Below, piece after piece: positions 1 through 12,946 of a stretch of 64,000 nucleotides of DNA. Numbering within the stretch: the first letter of the stretch is position 1; each line of letters starts with the position of its first letter. Both the position numbers and the translations under genes were made by a program. The notes beneath the pieces were generated by a model. The model did no database searches and was not told where the DNA came from. It saw nothing but the letters and a program-made list of their open reading frames with translations. This DNA is from Apostichopus japonicus (taxonomy: Eukaryota > Echinodermata > Holothuroidea > Aspidochirotida > Stichopodidae), in assembly GCF_037975245.1 (NCBI RefSeq), contig NC_092563.1, positions 6,817,501-6,881,500 on the forward strand, in the 5' to 3' direction.

Positions 1-1587
1 CTGAAATATCTTTTACTACGATCAGAGACTCTAGAAAATGAAATGAAATTTCATTGTATTGCATGTAATGAAAAACACCCATAAAATATCGATAAATCAT
101 AGTTTTTTTTCTTTGCTTGAGTCTTCGCTCTTATACATATAACAGAACAGCAATCCTCTGATCAGCCACAACGACTGGACAGTTTGCTTTCTGCTGTTTA
201 ATTCGGGTGTCGTGTTTCAATATCTTCGGGACCATATGTAGGTTAATGATGATAATGGGGGGATTTGTATTATTTACAGAGTGTCATGTGTATACTCTTA
301 AAGAGCCAGTTATCACCTTTGGAATTAGGTTAGTGTCGTCAACATGCGAGGTGTAATTGATACCATTCGGCGTTCCACGCAATGTGACTGAACAGCATCT
401 ATATAGGGAATATTGAAAGCAAAACAAGTTTGTAGAGAATGCTACCAGTAATTGTGACCTATATGAGATGATATAAATTTATTATTTATTTAACTTTGAT
501 TCAAACAGCGGATAGTAAAATCCGTTCTTCATTTATTTTCTGTTTATTTATTTATTTGTTTATTTATTGTTTATTTGTGTTTTAGCCTATATAGTGTACT
601 ACTGTCATGAAGGCTTCCTTAAAGAGAAGGGCGAGGACAAATGGAAAACAAAAAAATCCCATTGATAAGAAAAAAAAACATCTGTTACAATTTGCTTGAC
701 TTCCTACATGTTTAGAATTGAGTATAGCCTAACGAGATCGATATAGTATGCCGTATACGGTATACCACATACGTGTGTATAACGGTATTATAAAGATGCA
801 TACATTAGCGGTAAAGTGACGATATAAGGGTCATACTTCTTAGGCTGAATTTATACAGTTTTTCAACCCTTATAAACCTACCCCCTACCCCGTCCGTTCC
901 CCCATCCCCTCCTCGGGAATGATGGCACATGTTAACCTTGATTGAATGCTATAGTGCAGCTGTATGCGGACTGGATACAAAATTTCACCGTGTATGGCTT
1001 GCCAAAAATTAATGTTCGTACCTATAACCCTGACTTCTCGTTTTGTTCCCGAAAAGCAAATTTCAACTTTTTGACCTTTCACTATACTGCAGAGTTGCTG
1101 TGTATCAAATAAATTGTGCCAAAAAAGTACATGAAAATCCTAAAATAGGGAACAAAGAAGGGCTTTTAAGAGAAAGATTTAAAAAAAGAAAAAAATTCCC
1201 CCCCCCCCAAAAAAAAACCGGTAGCAAATGTGAGAGTTGATGCATATGATACGGTATATATATATATATATATATATGGCGGTATATATGATGTCTTCCT
1301 GACGTTTTTGGCCCTACGGATAAAACAAATTAGGAAACAACTATTTTGCCACGAAATGAAAATATTTGCTCGCTGAGGACTAATTTATAAAAGGTGTTTG
1401 TGGATTTAAGCGTCAGTGGAATCTATTGTCTGTGCATGACACGAATTTTAATTTTCATGTGGTGAGATGTAGCTGGGAGCGGTGATTGCTGGCAAAGTGT
1501 ATGGATATAACGATGATATTCGAGTTTTTTTTTCTTTTTAGTATAAACACTATACAACCACGAGCAATATGCATGAGGTCTTCCTTG

Positions 1588-1651
<64 letters not shown>

Positions 1652-4600
1652 ATTACAATTATTAAAAACAATTATCTAAATAAATAATAACAAAAAATGA
1701 TACAGATCAAATATGAAATAACCCCAAAAGTCATCAGAATGAAAGTGAAATCTTACTTGGTTTGTTGATCAGACTACGGGTTATCAGTATTGCTTCCGGA
1801 TATGCTAGAAAAGTCAAGAAATGGTCACCTATGTTCAAATTTCAAAAACAATTATGCATTTCACTTCCACCTATAAACCATTTTCTCGGCGGGGAAAGGG
1901 GGTCAGTAAGGTACAACCCTGGGTTCCGGGATCAATTAGGGCTCCTTCAAGGAAAACGTATGTTTAGTCCATAGAAAATATGGGATAAACTTGAAAATAG
2001 TGTATATCTCATCTTTCGTAATTTATTTAAGGGTGATGAAGAGTTTTAACAGGGGTCCAATGACATAATGCCCTTAAGAGGGGTGGGTGGGGTGGTGGGG
2101 GGAGGGATGGCAACATGGATACGACGCTTCTTGGTCTAATCTAATCCTCCTGAATATTTTGACATATATACTTGTAGGAGGATTAGGGCTGTCAAATACT
2201 TCCAAACACTTTTAGTTTTCCTTTTTATAGGATACCAAAAACATTGAGCGAAATACCGACAATCTTTAAGATTTAATAAGCACATGATTGATGTTTCCAT
2301 TCGCTTTGACATATATCATCGCCCATGCAGACAATTTCAAAATGTTATTAAACGGATATATTAGTGGCTGACAAATGCATCTTAAAGATGGGATAGCAAT
2401 ATTTCACATTTTTGATTGAAAGCCATCTCAATAATTTGTTCGTAACTCGACTTACGTATGATTGAAATGTATATCCTATACTTTAACTCGATTCATCTAT
2501 GGAGTGAATGACAGTCTGTGACGTCATGACAACAAATGTTCTTCGAAAGCTTTAATTAAATCCTATTATATACGATCTTTTTAATATTTGTTTATCCTTG
2601 CAATGTGATACCTTTGGAGTGTTGCATAACTATCAATTTTCTTCTTCAAACAAAATACAACTTTTTGTTGAAATATTATTTTCCTCTGTGAACATTTTTG
2701 AGCAACATATTGTACAGGGGAGAGAAAACATTTTCAGACGAATTGCCATGAACGATGACGTCATCCACCCTTCTGTTGCCAGATGCATTAACAAAGTCAT
2801 CACCGAATTTGACAATTATCGCCGAATAAAATCATTTGGTTAAGAACTCAAGATAAAGAATATGTCCAGCATTTTTTTGTGTGAAGCAATCAACTATAAA
2901 CATCGGAGGATCTCTTTAAATTCCAAAAATAACTGATCGGAAAAATGTCGAAAAACTTTATACTTTTCCTTCTTTGCATGAACTTGTCAAGAACTAAAAA
3001 AAATGAGCTGCATTTCATTACATAAAGGTCAGTAGAATATGCCAAAAATATGCTAGAAAGTTAAATACTGGTCAGTCATGTTCATGTTGAAGGAAGGAGT
3101 TTACTGTAGCATTCCTCAATGTATAATCTCTCAGTGAGACATTTAACACTCCTCAATGTAACAACTAACTTTGAGGATCATATCATCCAAAGTTTATATT
3201 TTGTTTCAAAAGTTTCAGTAATTTAGATCAAATGAGAGGTAATATGTTGGTATTATGATGACTTGTTATTTAACTATCTGAACTGTCTTACAAAACTCCT
3301 CATTCAAATAAGTTTATTCTGAGATCTCATTTCAAAAAATCAACCCCAAAAATAACTCGAAAATTTTTAAGTTATAATTCGTTTAATCAAACCCTTCGGC
3401 AAAAGCTAACGGTTTCACCAAACTGCCATCTGCGCGTGCGCAAAGTGAATTCTGGGCTTCAACCTCCAAGAAAAGAAGACCTGCAATAACAAATAATAAA
3501 ATAAAAATTATAAATAAGATAGGGTTTTGGCTTTAAGATGTATTCAAAGGAAATAATGGTGTGGAAAAAATGAGGGCGCAAGGCTCAGGTCTAAAATGAT
3601 GTGTGAAGAACATGTTATAGTATGAAAATGGTAAATAGGGTAAAACACATGCATGAATTTGTTTTTTAAAACTTGCAAAACTGAATCATCCAAAATTGAG
3701 AAGATCAAGATATTTCGCACGTGGAGCATTTTCTATTAAAGAGCTCTATAACTTCAATGCAATAAATGATTAATAGTATCTTCCATGTAATACTAACGAT
3801 ATTGATAATACTAATCCATACCTGTTTCTAACGGATGAGCACAAGGCACAACTTGCGCCAAATGCGGGAAAGCGTTTTAAACCTTCATTTTGGAAAGGTG
3901 GGTATAAGTGTGGCATATTTGGCCTATTTTAATTATCATGTCTATAATCGCTTTTCCACGCCCGTAGTCAGGCCGAGAATATGATGAGCTTCCCCCCCCC
4001 CCACACCCGTGTAGAATACTGTTTCCGCCCACCCCCACCCCCTCCCCCATCTTAACCCCCGTCATGTGTACAAAAACTACTGGACACTTGTAATGTGCCA
4101 CTCCTTACTTTTCTGGTGATTACTTACACCCTTAATCAAAAGTAAGTGAAAAGTTAGAGCAGCCGGCTGTATAATCTGAAACGAACATGTGGATATCGCC
4201 GTTAACGTTTACACCACTCCCACATGAAGCATATACAATCTCACTGATGTTTTATATATTGTATACCCCTTGTATAATTGCATAATGTATGCAGATATTT
4301 CCAACTTTGAATGTTCTCAATTGCCGCGGTAATATTTATGTTAGTATATGTTCACTTGTATACCTCCGCCGCACAGGAGGGAGCACCAACCTAAATTTGT
4401 ATGCCTCAAACTTGAAGTGAATCCTTGCTGGCCGTCTTCGTATATTCTCGCATAGTTATCTCATGGAATTGTATTTTTTACTCGTGACAGTTTGGAAACA
4501 TATAGCATAGATATACTACATAGTGGCGGGTTAAGGACTCGAAGTAGTGTTTACTATAGCCTTGCACTCGACCTTGTACTCACATCAAGGTGAGTTGTAC

Positions 4601-5082
4601 TTTAATTTGTACTCATCCTGTTGTACTTATACTACACGTCTGTCTATGCATGTTCATGCCGTTAATATAAGAACATATATAGAAATAGACACACAGCAGA
4701 AGGGGTGCAACCGCCATGTCTGCACTGGGACGGGGTGGTGGTAGTTAAGATGTTATGTCGTGCAGGAGAGGTGCCTTCCCCTTAAAGAAGTTTTAGTAAA
4801 TTGCAACTTTTTAAACAATGTTGAAGACATTTCAAAAATGTTTAGGTTGTACCGCACATATGCAATGATATATTTATGTCCTTTACACTAGGATTTGTTT
4901 TTCTAATATCCCACCTAGCGAGGGGAGCGACCCCCTTGCTTTTATCTCCCCCCCCCAATTTCAGAAGTATACGCCATTGCCCCCCTCTCCCCCTCGGCAC
5001 ATCAGCTAATGCATGTTTTATGCCAATTATCTTGCAACGCTTCTTCCATACCAATTCCTCCAAACGATACAGATGTTTGCAG
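1..5082. other. No gene supported
   Basis: AT-rich sequence with TTTA-rich, poly-C and TA simple repeats. All open frames are shorter than 90 codons and unrecognised. Confidence 0.6.
1592..1648. repeat. (AT)n microsatellite
   Basis: A run of about 28 AT dinucleotides. A shorter (TA)n lies at 1,254-1,276. Confidence 0.95.
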
Positions 5083-5254
5083 TGTCATTAACTTGAAATG
5101 CGTAACCAGTATTGGTATACCCACTCGGCTAGAAAGTCAAATCGTTGTCAGTGATGCTCCAACCTCAACATGCACTTTCTTAGTACTCTTGACTGAGCAA
5201 CTGCATTTCTATTCCCCTGAGACTTATGCAATCTTGGAAAATCTGAACAACCAG
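5083..5254 (+). other. Candidate orphan exon, unrecognised product
   Basis: 172 nt between tgtttgcag and gtatgt stays open in one frame and encodes VINLKCVTSIGIPTRLESQI and on to YAILENLNNQ. Composition and splice borders look exon-like. I do not recognise the product. A second possible coding piece (5,495-5,589, ELSLKGNIEIKGDTITVVGA and on to a stop) follows, but the splice joining them is unclear. Confidence 0.25.
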
Positions 5255-5589
5255 GTATGTGATGTGGAAATCTTTTAGGAGTTGTTAGCATGCTAGAACG
5301 CTGGGCCAATACTGGTTACCTTTAATATATATAGGGGGAAAATGAAGGCGTGTGGCTGGCGGTTTGTCAAGTTCTCCGAAAATGTGTTGCCTAATTGTTG
5401 CTATCAAGTCACAGAACTTCACACTTTATCTGCAATCAACGTATACTCGATTATGCGCATTTCTGTATTAATTATATATGGACAATTGGAGAGAGCAAGT
5501 TTGCAGAGTTAAGTCTGAAAGGGAATATCGAGATTAAAGGGGACACAATCACCGTTGTTGGGGCGAACCGAAACTTCTTTGACAACTGA

Positions 5590-7119
5590 AATACATATAA
5601 AGATTATCTACCTATAGGGTCTAGAAAGAATGTCTTTTTTATATATATAAATATTTTCTATATAGTCGTACGCTAAGTATGGATTATCAGATATGATTAT
5701 CAGTCCTTCTAAAATCAACAAAACCTCTATATATAGACTGAAGCTGCACCTGCATGCGAGCTGCTTCTTCAGCCTTATAACGTTATACACACATAATATG
5801 CCACTTATGTGTAAATCCTATCATTCGAGAATGGATATATTGTAGCGCTGTATAGGTTTGTGTAATGGTTATAGTGCGTGACTTTATATATTGTTGTAAT
5901 TCGTCCTGAACAAACAACGTGATCCCTTTCAATCACAGAGACCCTCACCTGATATCTCCCTTCAGTTCTTAAATTGACTATTCAAGTGAATTCTATCCAT
6001 GGAACATTAACAAGCTTATACACCGTGTTTTGACCATTGAGAAGAAACACGGCGATTTAGCACGGAACAGCGACTCTTGAAAATACATCGTTTTTTCTTT
6101 CTTATTTCGTATCGTTTAAAGAAATGTTAAGATATCTCATCATGTCGAATTGCTTAAGGATGTTTGTTACTGAGTCATTTATTTTAGTTGTAGTTTTCCT
6201 GCCATCTGCGCTCCTAAAATATAAAAGGCTCCCCACAGGCTACGAATCCTTGTTAAAAGTTGTGAAAGATGTTCTGTTTTTTGGGCGCTGGAACGATCCT
6301 TCCTTCAGGGGCAAAGAGTTTTTTTCTGCCCTTTTTTATCCATTCCTTTTCCCAGTATCGCCCACATCCTTGCCCGTAATTTGTAGCTTGGGGCATAATA
6401 CCTATCTCTTAAGTCCAGAGGTTGTTTTTCGCTCTCCGTCGGTGCGCAGCGGACCTTTACTTGGCCCCAAGCATTTCAGCTCAAAAGGGATTTGTCCTAC
6501 CGGGATTGAAGATTCCTCGTTCAATAACCTCTGTGTAACACAATGCGCATGTCCCTTTTAAAGGTGGCTTCGTTTCTGAGTCCTATGTAGTATAACTGGA
6601 ACAGGTGTGAAGTCAGGTTTTTGTTTAAATCGGCTATAAATCCGGGAGTTTTATCGATAATCCGACATGTTATATATCTAACTAGTTTACTCAGGCCGCA
6701 CGTAGAGTATACTACACTGACTATATCCCATGTTATGCCGTGCATATGTCGATCAGTTGACTAACATATCGTAGATTAAAACTACGGAAGAGTGGAAACT
6801 CTATATGATACTATAGGGAGCTGCTCAAAGTAGCAGCTCCCTGATATGAGACTCATATACGCACAACACATGGAATTACCGTCTTCGGTTGATCTTGGAC
6901 ATGCGACATGTCTACCTTGTGTGTGATACAGATATACATTTGGAGAACAATAACCCATCCATTTATATGAAGGAGAAAAAAAAGGGGGGGGGGGGAGAGA
7001 GAGAGAAAAGAAAACACAAAACCATAAACGAGATATGATTGGTTCGAACCGTGTGTGATGCATGCGGTTGTGCCTCGGGGAGGTTAATTTTTAATGAATA
7101 TCAAGTAAGAATGAAGTCA
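5590..7119. other. No gene supported; one long unrecognised frame
   Basis: The longest frame is 6,124-6,561 (145 codons, +). It has a hydrophobic start but no family match or splice support that I can see, so it is most likely chance. Confidence 0.5.
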
Positions 7120-7484
7120 TTAAAGGGTGTGAAGACTCGCGCAAAAAGAAACGTGTCATGCCGGTAATCTGACCTAGTTTCGAATGAGGTGTAACAGAAG
7201 TGTTAGACACCACCATCCCCCAGAAAATACACACACGGCTTGCTACCGTCGGTAATTAGACACTAGTGTACAGTCACTACATACAGCTACGGTCAATACC
7301 CACAACACAGTGTACATAGCAGCGAAGGACATCTCAGGTCTCAGATAAAAGATAACAAGGTATCACGTTTCATTACTGTCTGCATTTTGTATAGCGACAA
7401 GAAGAAAACTTCACTTGCAAGCAACGGTAAGTCAACTTGTTCAGAGCGCGGCGCGCGGTTGGGTCGAGTCTTCAATGCCTTTAA
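7120..7484. mobile_element. TTAA-flanked MITE, 365 bp
   Basis: Ends TTAAAGGGTGTGAAGACTCG and the inverted TTAAAGGCATTGAAGACTCG. Flanking TTAA on both sides is consistent with piggyBac-type target duplication, although the termini do not start with CCC. Open frames inside are not recognised. Confidence 0.75.
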
Positions 7485-8728
7485 TAATTTAAACCGTTTT
7501 CGGAAGCACCGGTCAAAGGTCAGTGTGGTACACCTGCTCACCTATGCCAATACATGCAACAGTGGATATAGTGTAAAAGCTACACGTGCTTATACAATCC
7601 ATTTTGAAGTTATAAGTATAGTAATCTATATTTCTGTACCGATGTTTTATCTTTAATTTAAAGTCATGTAGTGATCGTGCATGGACGGGGGTATTATAGG
7701 GGCATCGCCTTCAGCCTGGGGGGGGGGGATCTTTTCTTATTTCAACGGCTAAATTCTATCTATATTGCACAGTAACCACTTCACAACTTCTGCATACAGG
7801 TTAACTCTTGTATTATGATTGATTATTGGTTAAAGATACGGTTAGACTTTCGGCTGCAGACCTGCCAAGGAGGGCAACACTGGAGCTATATACAGGGTTA
7901 CCGTGTCAATTTGCGGGGCCTGGAACATAATGGAAAGTGCCCGGGAAACTGGTTACTTTAACTCAATGAATTAGATTGTAGACCAGTTGCCTAGTTAGGC
8001 AATAATTAGAACGCTGATACCATATCCTGTGAGGTTCACAGTGCTCTTGGCGCTATAACAATTGTTCTAATCCACTTACTGCCTTCGGTTTTAACGTCTC
8101 AAGAGAGGATTATTATTTAACGGAGCTTTAAAGAATGTCTATATGTTCCGCTCATTATTGGCTTTGATTAATGTCCTATATGCTCTATGTGGTTTCATTT
8201 GTTAAAAATGTACAAAACACTTTAGTGAACACAATGCGCTAGTACATTCATTGAAACCCAAATTCAACACAGGTGTCATGGACCTTTAGTGAAAGTGCGA
8301 CCTCTATTCTTACACACGACAGAATGGCTACACCACAGAACGACGATGATATGATTAAACACGATATCATCAAGTCATTTCCGTCGTGTGCCATTAAACT
8401 ATGCTTTATTGATATGTCAATAATAAGTCAATAAATAACCGCACTGATATGATAACTAAATGATTGTTTCTTGGATAATGGAAATTCACGTAGTCCCCTA
8501 TAGGCATACACATGCATAGGAAACTCTATCGCACATAGATCTGGAACAAACTGCAAGCTAATTTTCTCTATGGGCATCAAACATTCATCAGGGAGAATCC
8601 CGAGTAATAAAGAACACACCTACCATTTACCTACATAGGTAATAAAGAGGGGGGGGGGGGGCTGAGCTAAAAAAAAAAACCAGACGTACACGTGGTTACG
8701 CACCTGGTTCCCAAACCACCCCCTCAGA
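7485..8728. other. No feature recognised
   Basis: Unique-looking sequence between the TTAA MITE and the foldback element, with poly-G tracts at 7,720 and 8,650. Confidence 0.55.
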
Positions 8729-10356
8729 AACGGAGAGCCAAACGTTCCATAAATGTCGAAAAAGAAAGTGAAGTGTCCAAGTTAATATATATATGTCCAA
8801 ATCGATATCAACATGTTACAATTCGATATCAACATGTTAAAATTCGATATCAACATGTTACAACTCCATATGAACATGTCGAAACAAAATACAATATGCC
8901 ATTGCGTCTATCAACATGTCAAATTCAGCATCAGCATGTCGAAAACTTGTAACAGCATGACACGTACTACACTGGCCATGTCAACATGCTATATTTACGT
9001 CGTGCTATAATTTTGGCACTTCGGCGCGCGCCAACGTTTCGTATATGTCGAGATTTATTTCAGTATGTCCAAAACTTGTGTCAGAATGTTGAGAGAAGTA
9101 AATAAAATATTCAAGCCAAAGGGATCACGTTGATGACTTTGTGCGAGATAATATTTGCCGGACCTTTGCACACCATCCCACGTACCATCAGAGTAAGAAT
9201 TTGCGTTGAATTAATATTATGAACAAAGTCGGCCTGGACGTTCGGCATCGATACCGACAAGGGTGAGGAGTTGACAGGCTAGTTAACTATACCACAAAAC
9301 TGCTAATTTCCCGTTCCATCGATGCTAAATACACCGTATACATCCGTTCACTGGTCAGTCTGTTCCCCCTTTCTCAAATTACAATTTCAGCATAGGCTAC
9401 ATTCAAATTTGCCGATAAACACGCCGCCACATGCCTTGTTGATCCATTCGTGAGTCATTGGACGCGGACACTAACAGTAACATGGTAATAATTGAAAGTT
9501 TGTGAGAATATTCTTGGGGAAATTTCACTAGGCCCCTTTCTCCCTTTGATCCAGTCCGTGCTCTGTCTTTGGGATTTACTTCAACTAAGTTCTACTTGTA
9601 TTTAGCCTATGCTAAGTTAGGCAATGCCTAGACTAAGGCTAAAGTTAGGGTATGCATACTCTTATTTCTAACGTTGCCTCTAGACGAGTTCGGAGGCGTG
9701 GTGCTATCGAAAGCTGGTTTTCTCTGACGCACTGGTTTATTTCTCCAACCAAACGCGGAATGGAAGAAAAAGTTTCTTGCAAAACATTCATTATGAATGA
9801 TTATATTAAATGAACTGCTTTGTTTGGACCAAGCTTTGGCGCGACTATAATACGAATAAGGGCTTGAAGATATTCTCAATGGTATATTTTTCACCTACTG
9901 CAGCAGTTTAAAACGTATATTCAACCATAGTACCGTGTGAACGACACGAACCATGTGCAACGTTGTCATGGCAATATGTCACTACTCTTCGCTCACCATG
10001 CTGACACAAGTTTTGGACATTCTGAAATAAATCTCGACATATACGAAACGTTGGTGCGCGCCGAAGTGCCAAAATTATAGCACGACGTAAATATAGCATG
10101 TTGACATGACCAGTGTAGTACGTGTCATGCTGTTACAAGTTTTCGACATGCTGATGCTGAATTTGACATGTTGATAGACGCAATGGCATATTGTATTTTG
10201 TTTCGACATGTTTATATGGAATTGTAACATGCTGATATCGAATTGTAACATGCTGATATCGAATTGTAACATGTTGTCACGATTTGGACATATATATATA
10301 TTAACTTGGACACTTCACTTTTTTTTCGACATTTATGGAACGTTTGGCTCTCCGTA
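8729..10356. mobile_element. Foldback element with about 370-bp terminal inverted repeats
   Basis: The left arm 8,729-9,097 is the reverse complement of the right arm 9,986-10,356. The terminus is AACGGAGAGCCAAACG. Flanking CTCAGA at 8,723-8,728 and 10,357-10,362 is a likely 6-bp target duplication. Each arm contains short tandem units with ATCAACATGT or CAGCATGT. The 890-bp core holds no recognised gene, so transposition would depend on proteins supplied elsewhere. Confidence 0.88.
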
Positions 10357-10387
10357 CTCAGACACATGCAATGTCCATACTCACGCA

Positions 10388-11277
10388 TATGGCAGGCCAT
10401 GTGGGACAAACACCGCATAATATATCCGCGTATTAATTTGAATATATTTCGGGTATTAATTTGAATATACACGCATATATATTATTAGCCAATCATAAAT
10501 ATATCCGTGTATAAATTAGAATATAAACACTTATTAATTCGAATTATATATGAGGATTGATTCGAATACTTATGAGGATTAATTCGAAAATAGACACGTA
10601 TTAATTCGAATATATACGGTACACGTATATGGCAAGCCATGTGGGACAAACACCGCATAATATATCCGCGTATTAATTCGAATATATACGCGTATTAATT
10701 GTACATGTGTAAAGTTTCGCTTTTTGAAGAGATCTCGCGAGCACGCCAACACATTTATCGTTGGTATATGTACACAGCAGGAGCGGAATTGTTTTATCGT
10801 GTATATTCTAATTAATCCGTGCATATATTGGATTTAATCTCCATATGTATTTTATTTAATACGTGTATATTTTCGAGTTAATACGTGAATATATTCGAAT
10901 TAATACGTGGATATATTCCAATTAATACGCGGATATATATTTAAGCCATATGATTGGCTCATAATATATACGCGTATATATTCCAATTAATACGCGTATA
11001 AATTCCAATTAATACGCGGATATATTATGCAGTGTTTGTCCCATATGGCTTGCCATACACGTACTAAGTCACGCTGTTGTCTAGATAGGTACGTAGGCTT
11101 ACTAACATTGCAATCTCTCAGTAATTACACTGGCGAGGCTACAATGTGGGTGTAAGCAGTAAGACATGCCAGTTGTTATCTGATTTAATACGCGTATATA
11201 TTCGAGTTAATGCGAGTATATATTCGTATTAATACGATGATATATTATGAGTTGTTTGTCACATATGGCTTGCCATA
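10388..11277. mobile_element. Outer palindromic element interrupted by a nested relative
   Basis: The ends TATGGCAGGCC and GGCTTGCCATA are inverted. The interior consists of repeated CGTATTAATTCGAATATA palindromic units. A complete relative sits inside at 10,628-11,057. The outer flanks (cacgca, aacgct) do not give a perfect target duplication. Confidence 0.65.
10628..11057. mobile_element. Palindromic MITE with 6-bp target duplication, 430 bp
   Basis: Inverted termini TATGGCAAGCCATGTGGGAC and its complement. Flanked by CACGTA at 10,622-10,627 and 11,058-11,063. Internal CGTATTAATT(C)GAATATA units make the whole element strongly self-complementary. No coding capacity. Confidence 0.82.
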
Positions 11278-12599
11278 AACGCTGCCTCATACTCCCACGG
11301 ATTACTTCCGTGCCTAATCCCACGCTCGTACTCATTAAGATTTTGTAGTTGAACGCAAACACTAGAATGTACGAGCTGCAAAGCATAACATGTCAAAAAA
11401 AAGTAGGATTTCTGTCACTGTGTTGCTGGGAGGACATTATGAACATATTTTTGGAATCACTTGGATCTATAAATACATAAACAGTCTAGCCATTAGATAT
11501 CCCACTTGCCTTATCAGCACATCGACACGTAGAGGATAAACAGTGCCAGACGATATAGATGAAGCCTGCATGAATCGTATGTTGTTTCTAATCGGACAGA
11601 AGTGATGATGGCGGTAGACATGATCACTCGGCAGGGGCGTACACAATACGTTCCTTCATCACAGAAATTTACACAATTTGTTATGTGTTCTTCATTCGAT
11701 GATGGTGAGGATCAAACCCTTGTCGGTGGCTGGGCGCAGTCGCATAGTTAAACTTGCCATCTTGAACCTAAAGTGTGCGTACGTCAAACAGGGACCGCAG
11801 GGAGGGGATGGGACGTACCCAAAATGCAGCTGAAAAGATAGAAAAAGAACGGCCACCATGGACATTGCCGTTGGCTCTAGTTCTCCTGGAACAACTCAAG
11901 TGCCTCGGAGAAAGTTCATGCCCCTACCTTCATGCTCAGTAGATGGAAAACGTTCAGTCGGGGATTTTCACATTCTGTCGCCGAAGAATTAGACCACTCC
12001 TCCAGGTCCAGAAAGTCCACAGGTGGGGAGCCAGGGTTGTGTGTGTGTGTGGGGGGGGGGGGGGGCTGGTGGGTATTTCCCAACTTTTCGTCCTCACACA
12101 AACGTTGAAAAGTAGTAATCTTGAAGTTTATACCTTATTGTAGACCTAACTTAATATAAATATACGTCATAACGCATTTGATGTCTATTTTTCTTAAAAG
12201 AGGGACTCCCAGACCCCCTGTATCCGGGAGTCAATTTTCACGACCTCAGATCCACACCGACTTCTTTTTTACGAATCCTGGTCCCCCTCCCCCAGGTCCT
12301 ATTACAAAGGTTCATGCCCCTACCTAAATCAGTCAGTTAAATTTAGTATATGCTCGCCCTCTCCCTTCCCCTCAAATTGGGATATTTATGCAAATAGCTA
12401 ACATACCATTTGCAATTAGGCAAAACATTTTTTTAAATGGGGATGTTATTTTGCAAACAAATTTGGTCACCTCGGTTGAATGTAATATTATCTGTTAGGC
12501 GAAACGTGCAAATGTTACTACTTGTGTGGATATGAAGTCTTTTCGTCACTTTATAGTTGACATTGGAAACCTGAGACTGTTCTCGTCTTTACACAGCAA
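11278..12599. other. No feature recognised upstream of SAMHD1
   Basis: Contains a (TG)n/poly-G tract at 12,036-12,066 and no recognisable coding exon. Confidence 0.5.
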
Positions 12600-12897
12600 A
12601 AAAAATGTTTATTCTAATAGTGTCACATTTCCGGAAACTCAAAACGTGCGGGAGCTGTTTGTACTCTACTGTGATGTTTCTAGCGTTCATGGTAAAACAT
12701 AAGCGTATATGGATACTACTTTATACTAGCCCCTCCAGTTTTGCGTAGCAACGCCACCTGGAGTCTTTTTGGCGTTCCATACAAAAGAACTATCGTGTAC
12801 AGTAAATATCAATAGGTCAAAGTGTTGTAAGAGCGAATTTTAAAACCTGCAGGCATGTGCACTTAAATGAACTGATTTGCATCAAAATAGGAGAAGA
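12600..12897 (+). promoter_or_regulatory. Presumed SAMHD1 promoter and 5' leader
   Basis: This stretch lies directly upstream of the first ATG. No clear TATA box is placed with confidence. A GGAAACTCAAAAC stretch near 12,632 weakly resembles interferon-response-type GAAA motifs, which is suggestive at most. Homology with the paralogue starts only at about 12,869 (aactgatttgcat), so this promoter region was not copied. Confidence 0.25.
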
Positions 12898-12946
12898 ATG
12901 CATCAAACAAAGCGACAGAGAACTGAAGAAACGATTAACGGAAGAG
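12898..12946 (+). CDS. SAMHD1: SAMHD1 exon 1 (start codon, basic NLS-like motif)
   Basis: It encodes 16 residues, [16 protein letters not shown], plus one base of the next codon. The KRQR stretch resembles the KRPR nuclear localisation motif near the N terminus of human SAMHD1. The donor is a weak gtttgt. The same exon, ATG context (gaagaATG) and donor recur at 57,315 in the paralogue, which supports the assignment. The exon ends in phase 1 and joins exon 2 to form a Val codon. Confidence 0.65.

Noticed and set aside
6124-6561. A 145-codon + strand frame
   Set aside because: No recognisable family, no splice or promoter support and a composition typical of chance frames in AT-rich DNA.
8760-9010. 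Frames with repeated YQHV or NML units as a repeat protein
   Set aside because: They arise from short tandem units in the foldback element arms, appear in more than one frame, and lack any start or stop logic.
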